In this document: positions 18,159-26,228 of the stretch, in pieces | Layout of the letters: each line of letters opens with the position of its first letter | How positions within the stretch are numbered: position 1 is the first letter of the stretch | Origin: Sphingomonadales bacterium | Lineage (GTDB): Bacteria > Pseudomonadota > Alphaproteobacteria > SMXS01 | Direction: 5' to 3' | Assembly: GCA_022844405.1 (NCBI GenBank) | Contig: JALHLV010000002.1 | Span: 146,821 to 210,820 of the forward strand | DNA length: 64,000 bases | Made by a program: the position numbers and the translations under genes | Notes under the pieces: model-generated | Database searches by the model: none | What the model was told of the DNA's origin: nothing | What the model saw: the letters and a program-made list of their open reading frames with translations, nothing else

Positions 18159-19751
18159 TTGCCCGACACGCGCACGTTGCACAGCTTCGCGCTAACGGAT
18201 GCCGGCGGTGCACAACATTCCTTCCCCGGCGGACAGCAGGCGCTGGTGGCGTTTGTTAAAGAAGACTGTCCAACCTGCAATTTGGTCATGCCGGTCCTCG
18301 AGGCGCTTTACAAGGCCTACGGACAGGAAGTTGATTTCCTCGTTGCCGGCCAGACAGCCACAGGTAATGCCAGGCTGGCGGAGGTACATCGCCTGAGTGT
18401 CCCGATCCTGGATGACTCCGCGCTGAAGACCTCTTTCGAATACGACATCGATACGGTGCCGACCTTGTTCTGGGCAAATGCCGGTGGTGAACTGATCAGC
18501 ACGGTGATCGGATTTGTCCGGGAGGAGTGGCAGGCGCTGGATGCCGCAATTGGAAAGTCCACCGGGGCCGGACCGGCAAACATTTCATGGGAAGATTTGC
18601 CGGCCTGGCGTCCCGGCTGCGGCTCTCTTTCCGTTGACCCCACGATTGCGGATCGCCTTAGGGCCGAGGCCTCCAACAGCCCGTTGCGGGCGCGGAGTAT
18701 CGATATAGCGCCAGCCGATGACGAATTCGAATTCATGTTCGATCAGGGCTTTACCGACGGTCTGCCAGTGATCCCGCCAACCCCGGAACGCGTGATCCGC
18801 ATGCTTGGTGGCACCAAACGACATGCGCAGGACATCATCGCCCGGATGCCGCCGAATATGGGCGACGTAACGGTGGAGAAGATCGCCATCAACGCGGTCA
18901 TGGCGGGATGCAAACCGGAGTACATGCCCGTGCTGATCGCCGGCATTGACGCGATCTGTACCGACGAATTCAACATTCACGGGGTCATGGCGACCACCAT
19001 GGGCGCCGCGCCAGTGATGGTGGTCAACGGCCCAATCCGTCACAGGCTGGGCATGAATATGAAGATGGGTGCTCTAGGCCAGGGCAACCGGGCAAATGCA
19101 ACCATAGGCCGGGCGCTCAGGCTGATCATCCGCAATATTGGCGGCGCACGGCCCGGCGGAACAGAGCGCTCCACACTTGGCAATCCGATGAAGTTTACGA
19201 TGTGTTTCGCCGAATGGGAGGAGCGTAGCAATTGGGCCCCCCTGCATGTGGAACGCGGTTTCAAGGCTGAGGATTCGGTCCTGACGGTGTTTGCGATGAC
19301 AAGCGGTCCGACCCTGATCGTGGATCAGGATTCACGCGATGCTGAACAGGTTGCGGGTTCAATGGGCATGTCGCTTGAAAGCGTCTTTCATCCCAGGGTT
19401 CACCGGGCCGCGATCGATACGCTGTTGGTCGTCTGCCCGGAGCATGTCGATACCCTGAGCCGGGGAAATTATTCAAAGGACGACCTGCGCAAGCGCATTC
19501 AGAGCGTTACCGAGCGGCCGCTCCGCGACCTGGTGGAAGATGAGAAGTCAGGTATCGGCCTGAAGCGGGACCGGGCCGCCGCATTGTCCGCCGAAAAACT
19601 GGATCGTATGGTGCCAAAATTCGCGAGCGAGGAGTTCCTGCACATTGTTGTCGCAGGTTCCGACGCCGGCAAGTTTTCGGGCGCCTTCCATGGCTGGGCC
19701 AGTGGCAAGATCGGCTCCATGCCTGTATCCAGGAAGATTGAAGACGTTTAA
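18159..19751 (+). CDS. Thioredoxin-fold fusion protein of the selenoprotein island
   Basis: From a TTG start with GAGAGGA 7 nt upstream, 530 aa. Residues 1-140 are a thioredoxin-like domain: LVAFVKEDCPTC (Cys37/Cys40) in the active-site position and TVPTLFW before a cis-Pro-like site. Residues 185-530 form a conserved-looking but unrecognised domain (FTDGLPVIPPTPERVIRMLGG, GVMATTMGAAPVMVVNGP, KMGALGQGNRANATIGRALR). No in-frame UGA. It begins 38 nt after tRNA-Sec and ends 41 nt before the UGSC gene, so it is probably a redox partner of the selenoproteins. That role is inferred from context only. Confidence 0.8.
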   Translation: MPDTRTLHSFALTDAGGAQHSFPGGQQALVAFVKEDCPTCNLVMPVLEALYKAYGQEVDFLVAGQTATGNARLAEVHRLSVPILDDSALKTSFEYDIDTVPTLFWANAGGELISTVIGFVREEWQALDAAIGKSTGAGPANISWEDLPAWRPGCGSLSVDPTIADRLRAEASNSPLRARSIDIAPADDEFEFMFDQGFTDGLPVIPPTPERVIRMLGGTKRHAQDIIARMPPNMGDVTVEKIAINAVMAGCKPEYMPVLIAGIDAICTDEFNIHGVMATTMGAAPVMVVNGPIRHRLGMNMKMGALGQGNRANATIGRALRLIIRNIGGARPGGTERSTLGNPMKFTMCFAEWEERSNWAPLHVERGFKAEDSVLTVFAMTSGPTLIVDQDSRDAEQVAGSMGMSLESVFHPRVHRAAIDTLLVVCPEHVDTLSRGNYSKDDLRKRIQSVTERPLRDLVEDEKSGIGLKRDRAAALSAEKLDRMVPKFASEEFLHIVVAGSDAGKFSGAFHGWASGKIGSMPVSRKIEDV

Positions 19752-19792
19752 ACTGAACGCAAGTAACCTGTGTTAGCGTGAAGAGGCTCGGC

Positions 19793-20311
19793 ATGACCAC
19801 GATCTTGGACCCGACGAACGAACGTGTTCCAGTTGAACGGCAATTGACAGCGCGTGGCGGTCAGATCACCGGCATTGTCGGTCTGCTCGACATTCGCAAG
19901 CCGCGTGGCGACGTATTTCTGGATCGGCTCGATGAACAGCTTCGGGCCAGATTGCCCGGAGTTGAGGTCAGACGCTATGCAAAGCCGACCTTTACCAAGC
20001 CATGTCCCGATGATCTGCGGCTGCAAATCAAGCAAGAGTGCAATTTCGTTGTTGAGGCGCTCGCCGATTGAGGCTCGTGTACGACGTGCAGTTTGCACGA
20101 CACGGTTTGGTTTGAAATCCAGGGAATTCCCTCCGTTTCCGTTGCCTCCGAGGAGTTCGTGGACGCGGCCGACGTGCAAGCGACCGCGCTGGGAATGAAG
20201 GATGCCAAGGTTGTCTTCGTCAGGCATCCCATCCAGGACGCCACGGACGATGAAATGCGCGGCAAGGCCGACGAGACCCTGGAGGCAATCTTGGACGCGT
20301 TGACGACATGA
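19793..20311 (+). CDS. UGSC-family selenoprotein (UGA = Sec93)
   Basis: From ATG 19793 (AAGAGG 7 nt upstream) a 172-residue protein reads through UGA at 20069-20071 to give EALAD-UGSCTTCSLHD. The tetrapeptide Sec-Gly-Ser-Cys defines the UGSC (seleno)protein family. The family N-terminus MTTILDPT and the post-motif segment FEIQGIPSVSVASEEFVD also fit. Function is unknown; Sec and the following Cys three residues later suggest a selenenylsulfide redox centre. A SECIS-like hairpin begins 13 nt after the UGA. It lies between the thioredoxin fusion and the selenoprotein-B family gene. Read naively it would be two broken frames. Confidence 0.93.
20085..20099 (+). promoter_or_regulatory. Bacterial SECIS-like hairpin of the UGSC gene
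   Basis: CGTGCA-GTT-TGCACG forms a perfect 6-bp stem with a GUU loop that starts 20 nt after the UGA. Confidence 0.8.
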
Positions 20312-20350
20312 CGATGGGTTGCGAGTCCTAGAGTGGCGCGCTTGGAGAAC

Positions 20351-21589
20351 ATGGACGAGACCCTTCGGGGACATCTCGAGCATTTGGAATGCCCAGATTT
20401 GGGCGACACACCACTGGTTGAAGGACCGCCGCTGCCGGAACGGCGCGTTGCGATTATTTCTACCGCGGGGTTGCAGCGGCCTAGCGACCGGCCTTTTGGC
20501 TTTGCTGCGGCGGACTACCGGGTCATTCCCAGAGAGTCGGCTGGCAACCTGCAGATCAGCCATCTATCGACCAATTTTGACCGTTCTGGTTTTCAGCAGG
20601 ATACGAACGTCATCTTTCCGCTCGACCGTCTGAACGAACTCGCTGCCAACGGAATCATCGGTTCGGTGGCTGACTACCATTATTCGTTCATGGGCGCTTC
20701 AGACCCCATGACCATGAAGACCGCAGCACGTCAGATAGCAGGTCTTCTGAAGCAGGATCAGGTCGATGCGGTTCTGCTCACGCCGGTCTGACCGTTTTGC
20801 ACGCGCGCCGTTGGCGGGCTTGGCCACTTTCTAGAAGCGGCAGGCATCCCGACGGTCGGGATTAGCCTGGTGCGGCTTCACACCGAGAAGATCCGCCCGC
20901 CACGAGCATTGTGGGTGCCCTTTGAGCTGGGTCGTCCATTGGGCGTGCCCAACGATGCCCCGTTTCAAACGCGCGTGCTGTGTGCGGCTCTGGACTTGCT
21001 GCAGCGAACTGCCGGTCCTGTGCTGGAAGATTACCTCGAAGATGCGCCGTCGGGTGCCGAGGAGGACGGCGAAGGCTGGGTTTGTCCGATCAGTCTGCCC
21101 GTACCTGACTCGAGGCCAGAGGGGGATGCAGCATTGCTCGACGAAATCCAGGCCATGCGGTCCTGGTATGATTTGGCGAGGCGCCGTCGCGGCCGAACGG
21201 CTGTTGGCACCAGCGGGATGGAGATAGAGGAAATCGCTAGGTACCTGGCTGCGTGGACTAAGGGCGAAATGCCCGATAAACCGCCTGGGAACAACGAGAT
21301 GGACGCGTCAACGCTGCTGCGTGTCGCATGTGATGACATCAAAGCCTATTACTCCGAAGGCGCAACTGCGCAGCCGGGCCGAAATGGTCGCAACCCGTCC
21401 GCAAAGGACATTGCTGTTTGGTTCTGGTCCACGACACAGGCCGCCAACCTGCTGTTGAAACTCAGACAGGTTCTTTCCAATAACGAAGACCGTACGCTTG
21501 CCCTCGTGGCACAATTTCTGATCGTCCCCTATACAGAGACGGATCGACAGCCACCTTCGTCACTGCGACGAAGCCCCAATCCGCCTTAA
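20351..21589 (+). CDS. GrdB/PrdB-like 'selenoprotein B' family protein (UGA = Sec147)
   Basis: 412 aa from ATG 20351 (a GTG at 20333 is also possible), read through UGA at 20789-20791. The N-terminal half has RVAIISTAGLQRPSD, HLSTNFDRSGF, NVIFPLDRLNELAANG and IGSVADYHYSFMGA, all characteristic of the glycine/sarcosine/betaine reductase selenoprotein B family. The redox motif reads LLTPV-UPFC-TRAVG, with Sec two residues before a Cys, followed by EAAGIPTVGISLVRLHTE. True GrdB/PrdB proteins are clostridial amino-acid reductase subunits; this aerobic-type genome shows no GrdA/GrdC, so the reaction is probably different. It follows the UGSC gene by 39 bp. Confidence 0.92.
20806..20816 (+). promoter_or_regulatory. 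Bacterial SECIS-like hairpin of the selenoprotein-B family gene
   Basis: CGCC-GTT-GGCG gives a 4-bp stem, possibly extended past a bulge, with a GUU loop 19 nt after the UGA. It is weaker than the other three but shares the loop. Confidence 0.6.
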
Positions 21590-21633
21590 ATCGCAACCTC
21601 AAAGCTGTGCCATTGGCGCTGACGGTGAACACC

Positions 21634-21699
21634 GAGTTTGTCGGCGTCGGCAGCCGGGCTATTTCGCACACCCGGGTTATCCTGAGGCCATTGGCTGGC
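21634..21699 (+). pseudogene. Fragment of a cytochrome P450 3' end
   Basis: About 66 bp encode EFVGVGSRAISHTRVILRP, nearly identical to the last residues of the P450 at 28832-30136 (block 30077-30142). About 60 of 66 bases match by eye. No other P450 sequence is attached. It is part of a roughly 400-bp gene-free stretch of debris at the island edge. Confidence 0.75.
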
Positions 21700-21865
21700 C
21701 CCACGAATCCCGAGACTCCCTGTTCGACTTGCTTGCCGGTATGCACAGCATCTGCGGACAGATCGGAGCAGAGGCCCATCCAAAGTCGCCGAATTGATGG
21801 CCCGGCCGCATATTCTCAGACCGGGCGCGCCCGCATCTCCCCGCCCCTGTGGCTTGGGGGCGAAG

Positions 21866-21991
21866 TCGCCGATCTCCTGGAAGGGCATGCTGGCCCAGTA
21901 CGTTGGCAGACTGCACCGTCAGCATCACGAAAAGACGATCGTGCTTGTGGTCGATTATGTCGATCAGGCGGTGTCGATGCTGCCTTATGTC
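21866..21991 (+). pseudogene. Fragment of a DEAD/DEAH-box helicase C-terminus
   Basis: An open stretch reads SPISWKGMLAQYVGRLHRQ then TIVLVVDYVDQAVSMLPYV, matching the motif VI region (QYxGRLHR) and following YDYVD segment of superfamily II helicases of the type linked to restriction-like proteins. No helicase sequence precedes it. The rest of 21590-22003 holds nothing else recognisable. Confidence 0.65.
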
Positions 21992-22003
21992 TCGGGCCGC
22001 TCA

Positions 22004-22543
22004 CTATCGGCTCAGCCAGAAGGTCTCGCAGGTGTCGACATCGGAGACGGCGGGCGTAATGCGCCTGAACGTGCTGGTCTGACGTTGGAGGCCAGTCATC
22101 CCCTCGAACTCGCCGGTGGCGGCGATGACGAGTCCGTATCCGCCCGGTGCCGGGCCCGTCGTCTGAAGCACGTCGATCTCCCCACGCCATTCGCCCTTTT
22201 CGAGTGCCTCGTTGAAGAGGTCCATGATCATCGGGTTCGAATAGCTCTTCATTTCGCGCACCACGAGCGTGCCCCGTCCGGCGATGACGACCGTCAGGAT
22301 GACCTCGAACTCGTCCGAGCCATCCCGCGGGAAGGTCTCTATCTCGGTGTGGAGGCCAATTTCCCTGCCCGATTCATCCCGGATCTTGGCCATCACCACC
22401 AGCTGATGCGCGATGTCGGTCCCCGCAAGACTGGCGATCCCTGGCGGGATGAGATCCATCGAGATCTGCCCGCCATGCGAGATCGCCAGAATGTCCCCCG
22501 GCGTACTCCAATAAACTTTTTCGATGACCTGACTTTCGCTCAC
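22004..22543 (-). CDS. Hypothetical protein, possible allene-oxide-cyclase-like barrel
   Basis: From GTG 22543 (AAGGGGAG about 8 nt upstream) the product is 179 aa, without signal peptide or membrane span. The tail GGYGLVIAATGEFEGMTGLQ resembles the 'GTGxFxGatG' strand pattern of allene-oxide-cyclase/dirigent-type eight-stranded barrels, but the match is weak. It is divergent from the TetR gene at 22773, with a palindromic site between them, so it is probably a target of that regulator. Function unknown. Confidence 0.6.
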   Translation of the reverse strand: MSESQVIEKVYWSTPGDILAISHGGQISMDLIPPGIASLAGTDIAHQLVVMAKIRDESGREIGLHTEIETFPRDGSDEFEVILTVVIAGRGTLVVREMKSYSNPMIMDLFNEALEKGEWRGEIDVLQTTGPAPGGYGLVIAATGEFEGMTGLQRQTSTFRRITPAVSDVDTCETFWLSR

Positions 22544-22605
22544 CGGGCTGCTCCCCTTCGAAATTCCATCGCCGACCAACTACTGTAAAAGCGACCATAT
22601 AATCA

Positions 22606-22623
22606 ATCAACCAGATGTTTGAT
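22606..22623. promoter_or_regulatory. Candidate TetR operator between 22543 and 22773
   Basis: ATCAACCAGATGTTTGAT, with arms ATCAA/TTGAT, lies in the divergent promoter region. Its core CAACCAGATGTTTG recurs as CAACCAAATGATTG (12 of 14 bases) upstream of the P450 at 26229-27503. Confidence 0.45.
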
Positions 22624-22772
22624 AAATTCGGATCATGCGCTTATGCTTGATGTTCGCGAGAGTGAGATACGACCTTCCGCTGACGATCCGCCCGCGTTGC
22701 CGGTTCGCGGCTGGACGGCTATAACCGGCCTTGAAGCTCGATAGATTTTCGATTCGACGAGGAATCATCAAC

Positions 22773-23474
22773 ATGGCGCCACGGCGTTCGGCAAAGCCGG
22801 CCTCCACCGTATCCGCGGACACCGCCAAACAACCGGCCGAAGCGCCCACTCACAAAGCGCGCAGACGCCGGCTTCCGGCAGATGAACGGCGGCGGGAGAT
22901 CATCGAGGCTGCGCAGCGGGTATTCATCCGCGACGGTCTCGACGGCGCGCGCACCCGGGACATCGCCGCGGAGGCCAAGATCAACCCGGCGACCATGTTT
23001 CACTATTTCGAGTCCAAGGAAGCCCTGTTCGAGGCCGCCATCATCGAGCCGTGGAAGGAGTTCATCCAGGACGAAACGGTGTCAGCCAGCCGCTTCGCGG
23101 CAGCCAACACCGAAGGCAAACGCTCGACGGCGATTTCGGCCACAAGGCATGAACTGGAGATCATGGACCGCATGTTTCCGCTCCTTGCCGCGGCGCTGTT
23201 CAACAACCGGGAGCGCGGAAAGGAGTTCTACTTCAAACACTTCCGGCCATTTGTCGATGAACAGGCACGGATGGTGCAGGTTGGCACGCCGGACTGGAAG
23301 GAGCGCGGCCTGGACCCGGAACTGATCGCACTCCAGACGATTGCCACCGGGTTCTTCTATTCGGTCGACCGCTACTACCGGGGCACCAAGCTGAACACCC
23401 TGCGGGCTGCCGAGAAGATGATGGACCTCCAGCTATTCGGCATTCTTGGAGACCGCTCTCGGGCGGGTTCCTGA
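22773..23474 (+). CDS. TetR/AcrR family regulator
   Basis: 233 aa from ATG 22773 (GAGGAA 9 nt upstream). A basic N-terminal tail is followed by a TetR DNA-binding domain (about 33-80: RRREIIEAAQRVFIRDG, ARTRDIAAEAKINPATMFHYF, SKEALFEAAI) and an alpha-helical ligand domain. It heads the oxidation cluster with the TonB receptor and P450s and probably senses the substrate of that pathway. Paralogous in style to the TetR at 48933. Confidence 0.92.
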   Translation: MAPRRSAKPASTVSADTAKQPAEAPTHKARRRRLPADERRREIIEAAQRVFIRDGLDGARTRDIAAEAKINPATMFHYFESKEALFEAAIIEPWKEFIQDETVSASRFAAANTEGKRSTAISATRHELEIMDRMFPLLAAALFNNRERGKEFYFKHFRPFVDEQARMVQVGTPDWKERGLDPELIALQTIATGFFYSVDRYYRGTKLNTLRAAEKMMDLQLFGILGDRSRAGS

Positions 23475-23494
23475 AACCTCGCGTCTCCTAGTCA

Positions 23495-23516
23495 GGCGTG
23501 GCCCGAAAGCCACGCC
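23495..23516. terminator. Hairpin between convergent tetR and TonB receptor
   Basis: GGCGTGGC-CCGAAA-GCCACGCC forms an 8-bp stem in the short gap between two convergent genes. T runs are poor, so its activity as a bidirectional terminator is uncertain. Confidence 0.45.
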
Positions 23517-23528
23517 CGTCTTGGCAGT

Positions 23529-25805
23529 CTAGAACGTCTTCTTGATGGTGAAGCCGTAGGTCCTCGGGTCGCCGATATTCGCGTAGGTGAAGAACGCGGC
23601 GGTGATGTCGCCGATCTCGGTGAAGTACTTCTTGTTCGCCAGGTTCCGCCCCCAGAGGCTGACTTCCACGCCCCAGCTCTCCACGTTGAGCGTCGCGACC
23701 GCGTTCAGCAGCCAGTAGGAAGGCGTGGTCGTCATGGCCTGCGTGGCGCCGAAGGCGGTCGTCGCGAAGACGACCTTGCCGCGGTAGGCCGCATCGGCGT
23801 GCAGGTTGATATCGCCGAACGACAACGGGATCAGGTAGTCCACGCCGAGCGACGCCGTAACGTCGGGCGTGTAGGGGAAAGGCTGCGCCGTCGTCAGGCC
23901 CGTCGTCGGATCGAGCTTGGTGTACTTCGCCTCCGCCGTGCCCAATGACGCATTCAGCGTCAGGTTGCCGAGCACCGCGGTGAGTTCGGCCTCGACACCC
24001 CAGATCCGCGCATTGCCGAAGTTACCGATGATCGCCGTTGGCGCCACGCTTCCCGGGAATTGGACCACGGTGCTGATCTGGATGGACTTGTAGAGATCGT
24101 AGTAGGCGTTGACGTTGAGCCGCAGACGATCATCGAACAAATCGACTTTCTCGCCGATTTCCCAGGAATTCATCCGTTCGGGATCGAACGTGTTGAGACC
24201 GTTCCGGTCGGTCGCACGCAGATTGTAGCCGCCTGCCCGATAGCCACGGCTGAACTTGGCGTAGAGCAGCAGATTGTCCACGGGTCTGAAGTCCACGCCC
24301 AGCGTGAAGGGCGTATAGTCGAACTTGGCCTTCGGAGCCTCGACCGCGCAGCCGTCAGCCGGCGTGACACCCGTTAGCGCGCAAGCGATGATCGGGCCGA
24401 AGACCGGCACCACCGGACCGGGTCCGGCGTTGAAGATGAAGTTCTGCGACACGATCGAACGCTCGTCGTGGGTGTACCGGATACCGCCGGTAAGGCGCAG
24501 CGCGTCGGTGATCGAATAGGTCAGCTGGACGAACGCACCCACCGAGGAATTGCTGGCGCTGCCCAGGGTGGACTGGCCGGCAGTGCCGAAGACTGGCCAC
24601 AGCGCGACGAAGGGCGTCAATTCGGTGCCGCTCTCGTCGAAATAGTAGCCCCCGACAATCCAGTCGAGCCGGTCGTCGAAGGCGTTTCCGTACAGTTGCA
24701 GCTCTTCGCTGAACTGCTTGGACTGACGCTCCGCGCCCGGGATCGTGTAGACAAAGCTGAACGGCGTGTTGTCCGTATCGGACGCGTTGCGTTCCTTCAG
24801 CTTCCTGTAACCAGTGATCGACTTCAACGTCATGTCGCCGATCTCGCCGGTGATGGTCACCGAGCCGCCGGCCGCCCAACCCTTGAAGAACTGAAGCTGG
24901 GTCTGGGTCACGGGGTTGAACGGGTCGATGTAGTCGGCGCCCGACTGAAGGCCACCCGTCGCCAGGCCGATATAGTCGAGACCGAAGATGATCGGAAACG
25001 TCTGCAGCAGCGCCAGCCGGCTGGCCCCGTTTTTGTCGTGGGTGTAATCGCCGGTGACGTAGACGTTCCAGTTGTCGTTGATGTCGAGATTGAACGCGGC
25101 ACGAACATAGTCCTGCTGCTTGTCCGCGATGTCCTGCCCGGTCAGGCTGCTGCGCGCGAACCCGTCGCGTTCGTCGTGCTTGGCAACGATGCGAAGGCCG
25201 GCCTTCTCGCCGATCGGCACGTTCACCATGCCCGATAGCTGCCAGGCATCGTAGTTGCCGTAACCGCCTTCGACCCACCCTTCAAACTCGTCCGTGGGCC
25301 GCTGCGTCGTGACGCTGATGGCGCCACCCAGCGTATTGCGGCCGAACAGCGTGCCTTGCGGGCCGCGAAGCACTTCGACCCGCTCGACATCCAGGAAGTT
25401 CAGGTTAGCGCCGGCGCTACGGGCGATATAGACGCCGTCGAGATAAATGCCGACGGGATTGTCCTGAGAGATGATCGAGTCATTGTTGAACGGGCCGCGC
25501 AGGCCGATGCGGCTGCTGGAGGCGCGCCCGCCGAAGTCCAGAACCAGGATATTCGGTGCAGCGCGCTGGAGCGCGGAGACGTCGAGAACCTGCTGTTTGT
25601 CCAGCGCCGCGGCCGTGAGCGCGGTCACCGCGACTGGCACATCCTGGAGCCGCTCCTCGCGGCGCGTCGCCGTGACGTAGACATCCTCGATCTTCGTCGG
25701 CGTCTGCAGCGCGGGAGCCGGCGCGGCGTCTTGGGCATGGGCGACGCCAGGGGCAAGCATGCTCGTTCCGACGAGGAGTGAAAGCGTTACTCTGCGCGTA
25801 TCCAT
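23529..25805 (-). CDS. TonB-dependent outer-membrane receptor
   Basis: 758 aa. A signal peptide ends near APGVAHAQ. A TonB-box-like region (EDVYVTATRREERLQDVPVA) is followed by the plug domain (about 45-160, with VEVLRGPQGTLFGRNTLGGAI), a long beta-barrel, and a terminal ...FTIKKTF with C-terminal Phe. Such receptors in catabolic alphaproteobacteria import large or hydrophobic substrates; its position between the TetR and the ferredoxin/P450 genes suggests it imports their substrate. GGGGGAGC precedes the ATG. Confidence 0.95.
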   Translation of the reverse strand: MDTRRVTLSLLVGTSMLAPGVAHAQDAAPAPALQTPTKIEDVYVTATRREERLQDVPVAVTALTAAALDKQQVLDVSALQRAAPNILVLDFGGRASSSRIGLRGPFNNDSIISQDNPVGIYLDGVYIARSAGANLNFLDVERVEVLRGPQGTLFGRNTLGGAISVTTQRPTDEFEGWVEGGYGNYDAWQLSGMVNVPIGEKAGLRIVAKHDERDGFARSSLTGQDIADKQQDYVRAAFNLDINDNWNVYVTGDYTHDKNGASRLALLQTFPIIFGLDYIGLATGGLQSGADYIDPFNPVTQTQLQFFKGWAAGGSVTITGEIGDMTLKSITGYRKLKERNASDTDNTPFSFVYTIPGAERQSKQFSEELQLYGNAFDDRLDWIVGGYYFDESGTELTPFVALWPVFGTAGQSTLGSASNSSVGAFVQLTYSITDALRLTGGIRYTHDERSIVSQNFIFNAGPGPVVPVFGPIIACALTGVTPADGCAVEAPKAKFDYTPFTLGVDFRPVDNLLLYAKFSRGYRAGGYNLRATDRNGLNTFDPERMNSWEIGEKVDLFDDRLRLNVNAYYDLYKSIQISTVVQFPGSVAPTAIIGNFGNARIWGVEAELTAVLGNLTLNASLGTAEAKYTKLDPTTGLTTAQPFPYTPDVTASLGVDYLIPLSFGDINLHADAAYRGKVVFATTAFGATQAMTTTPSYWLLNAVATLNVESWGVEVSLWGRNLANKKYFTEIGDITAAFFTYANIGDPRTYGFTIKKTF

Positions 25806-25888
25806 AATCTGCTCCCCCGTTTGGTCCGGCGGTTCGGCCGGATGTTGGTGTTATTGCGACGCGTCTCTCCTGTCAGTCCCGGAAGGCC

Positions 25889-26113
25889 CTACCGTTCGGC
25901 ACCGTTTCCTCCGGTGTTTGCGTCGAGCGCGAGGCTGATCGCGAGCAGCGGACAATTGGCCACGGCCTGCTCGATCAGTCCGGGCGCGTCGCCCGCGTGG
26001 TTGATGACCGTCGCAATCCCGTCATCTCCCAATTCGAATGTGTTCGGCGCCCAGAAGACGCAGTTGCCGGTGGCGCCGCAGCGCGTGCGATCGACCGCGA
26101 GCTTCGGACTCAT
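25889..26113 (-). CDS. Single-cluster ferredoxin, P450 partner
   Basis: A 74-residue protein, VDRTRCGATGNCVFWAPNTF...AVANCPLLAISL. It has three Cys (C-x5-C ... CP) with the middle ligand position of a 4Fe-4S site occupied by another residue, as in the 3Fe-4S-type ferredoxins that feed bacterial P450s. The P450 gene lies 115 bp upstream on the same strand. The partner ferredoxin reductase is not in the window. Confidence 0.88.
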   Translation of the reverse strand: MSPKLAVDRTRCGATGNCVFWAPNTFELGDDGIATVINHAGDAPGLIEQAVANCPLLAISLALDANTGGNGAER

Positions 26114-26228
26114 TGCGGCTTGCCTCCGGTTGCCGGGAGATGTTCGATCGCACCGCACGCGACGCTGGCCTGCATGCCGGTCCCGCGCCTGCTCCGCTCG
26201 AGAAGATCGGTGCCCATACCGTTTCCCT

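Noticed and set aside
17893..18213. Frame running antisense through tRNA-Sec and ending on the selD start codon
   Set aside because: Most of it is antisense of a structural RNA. Its last 20 codons overlap selD by ATGA, which is suggestive, but no start or ribosome site outside the tRNA supports a gene.
21794..22588. Long plus-strand frame opposite the hypothetical gene at 22004
   Set aside because: Only its first third contains a recognisable (helicase tail) segment; the remainder is antisense to a gene with a good start and operator context, so it was annotated as a short remnant only.
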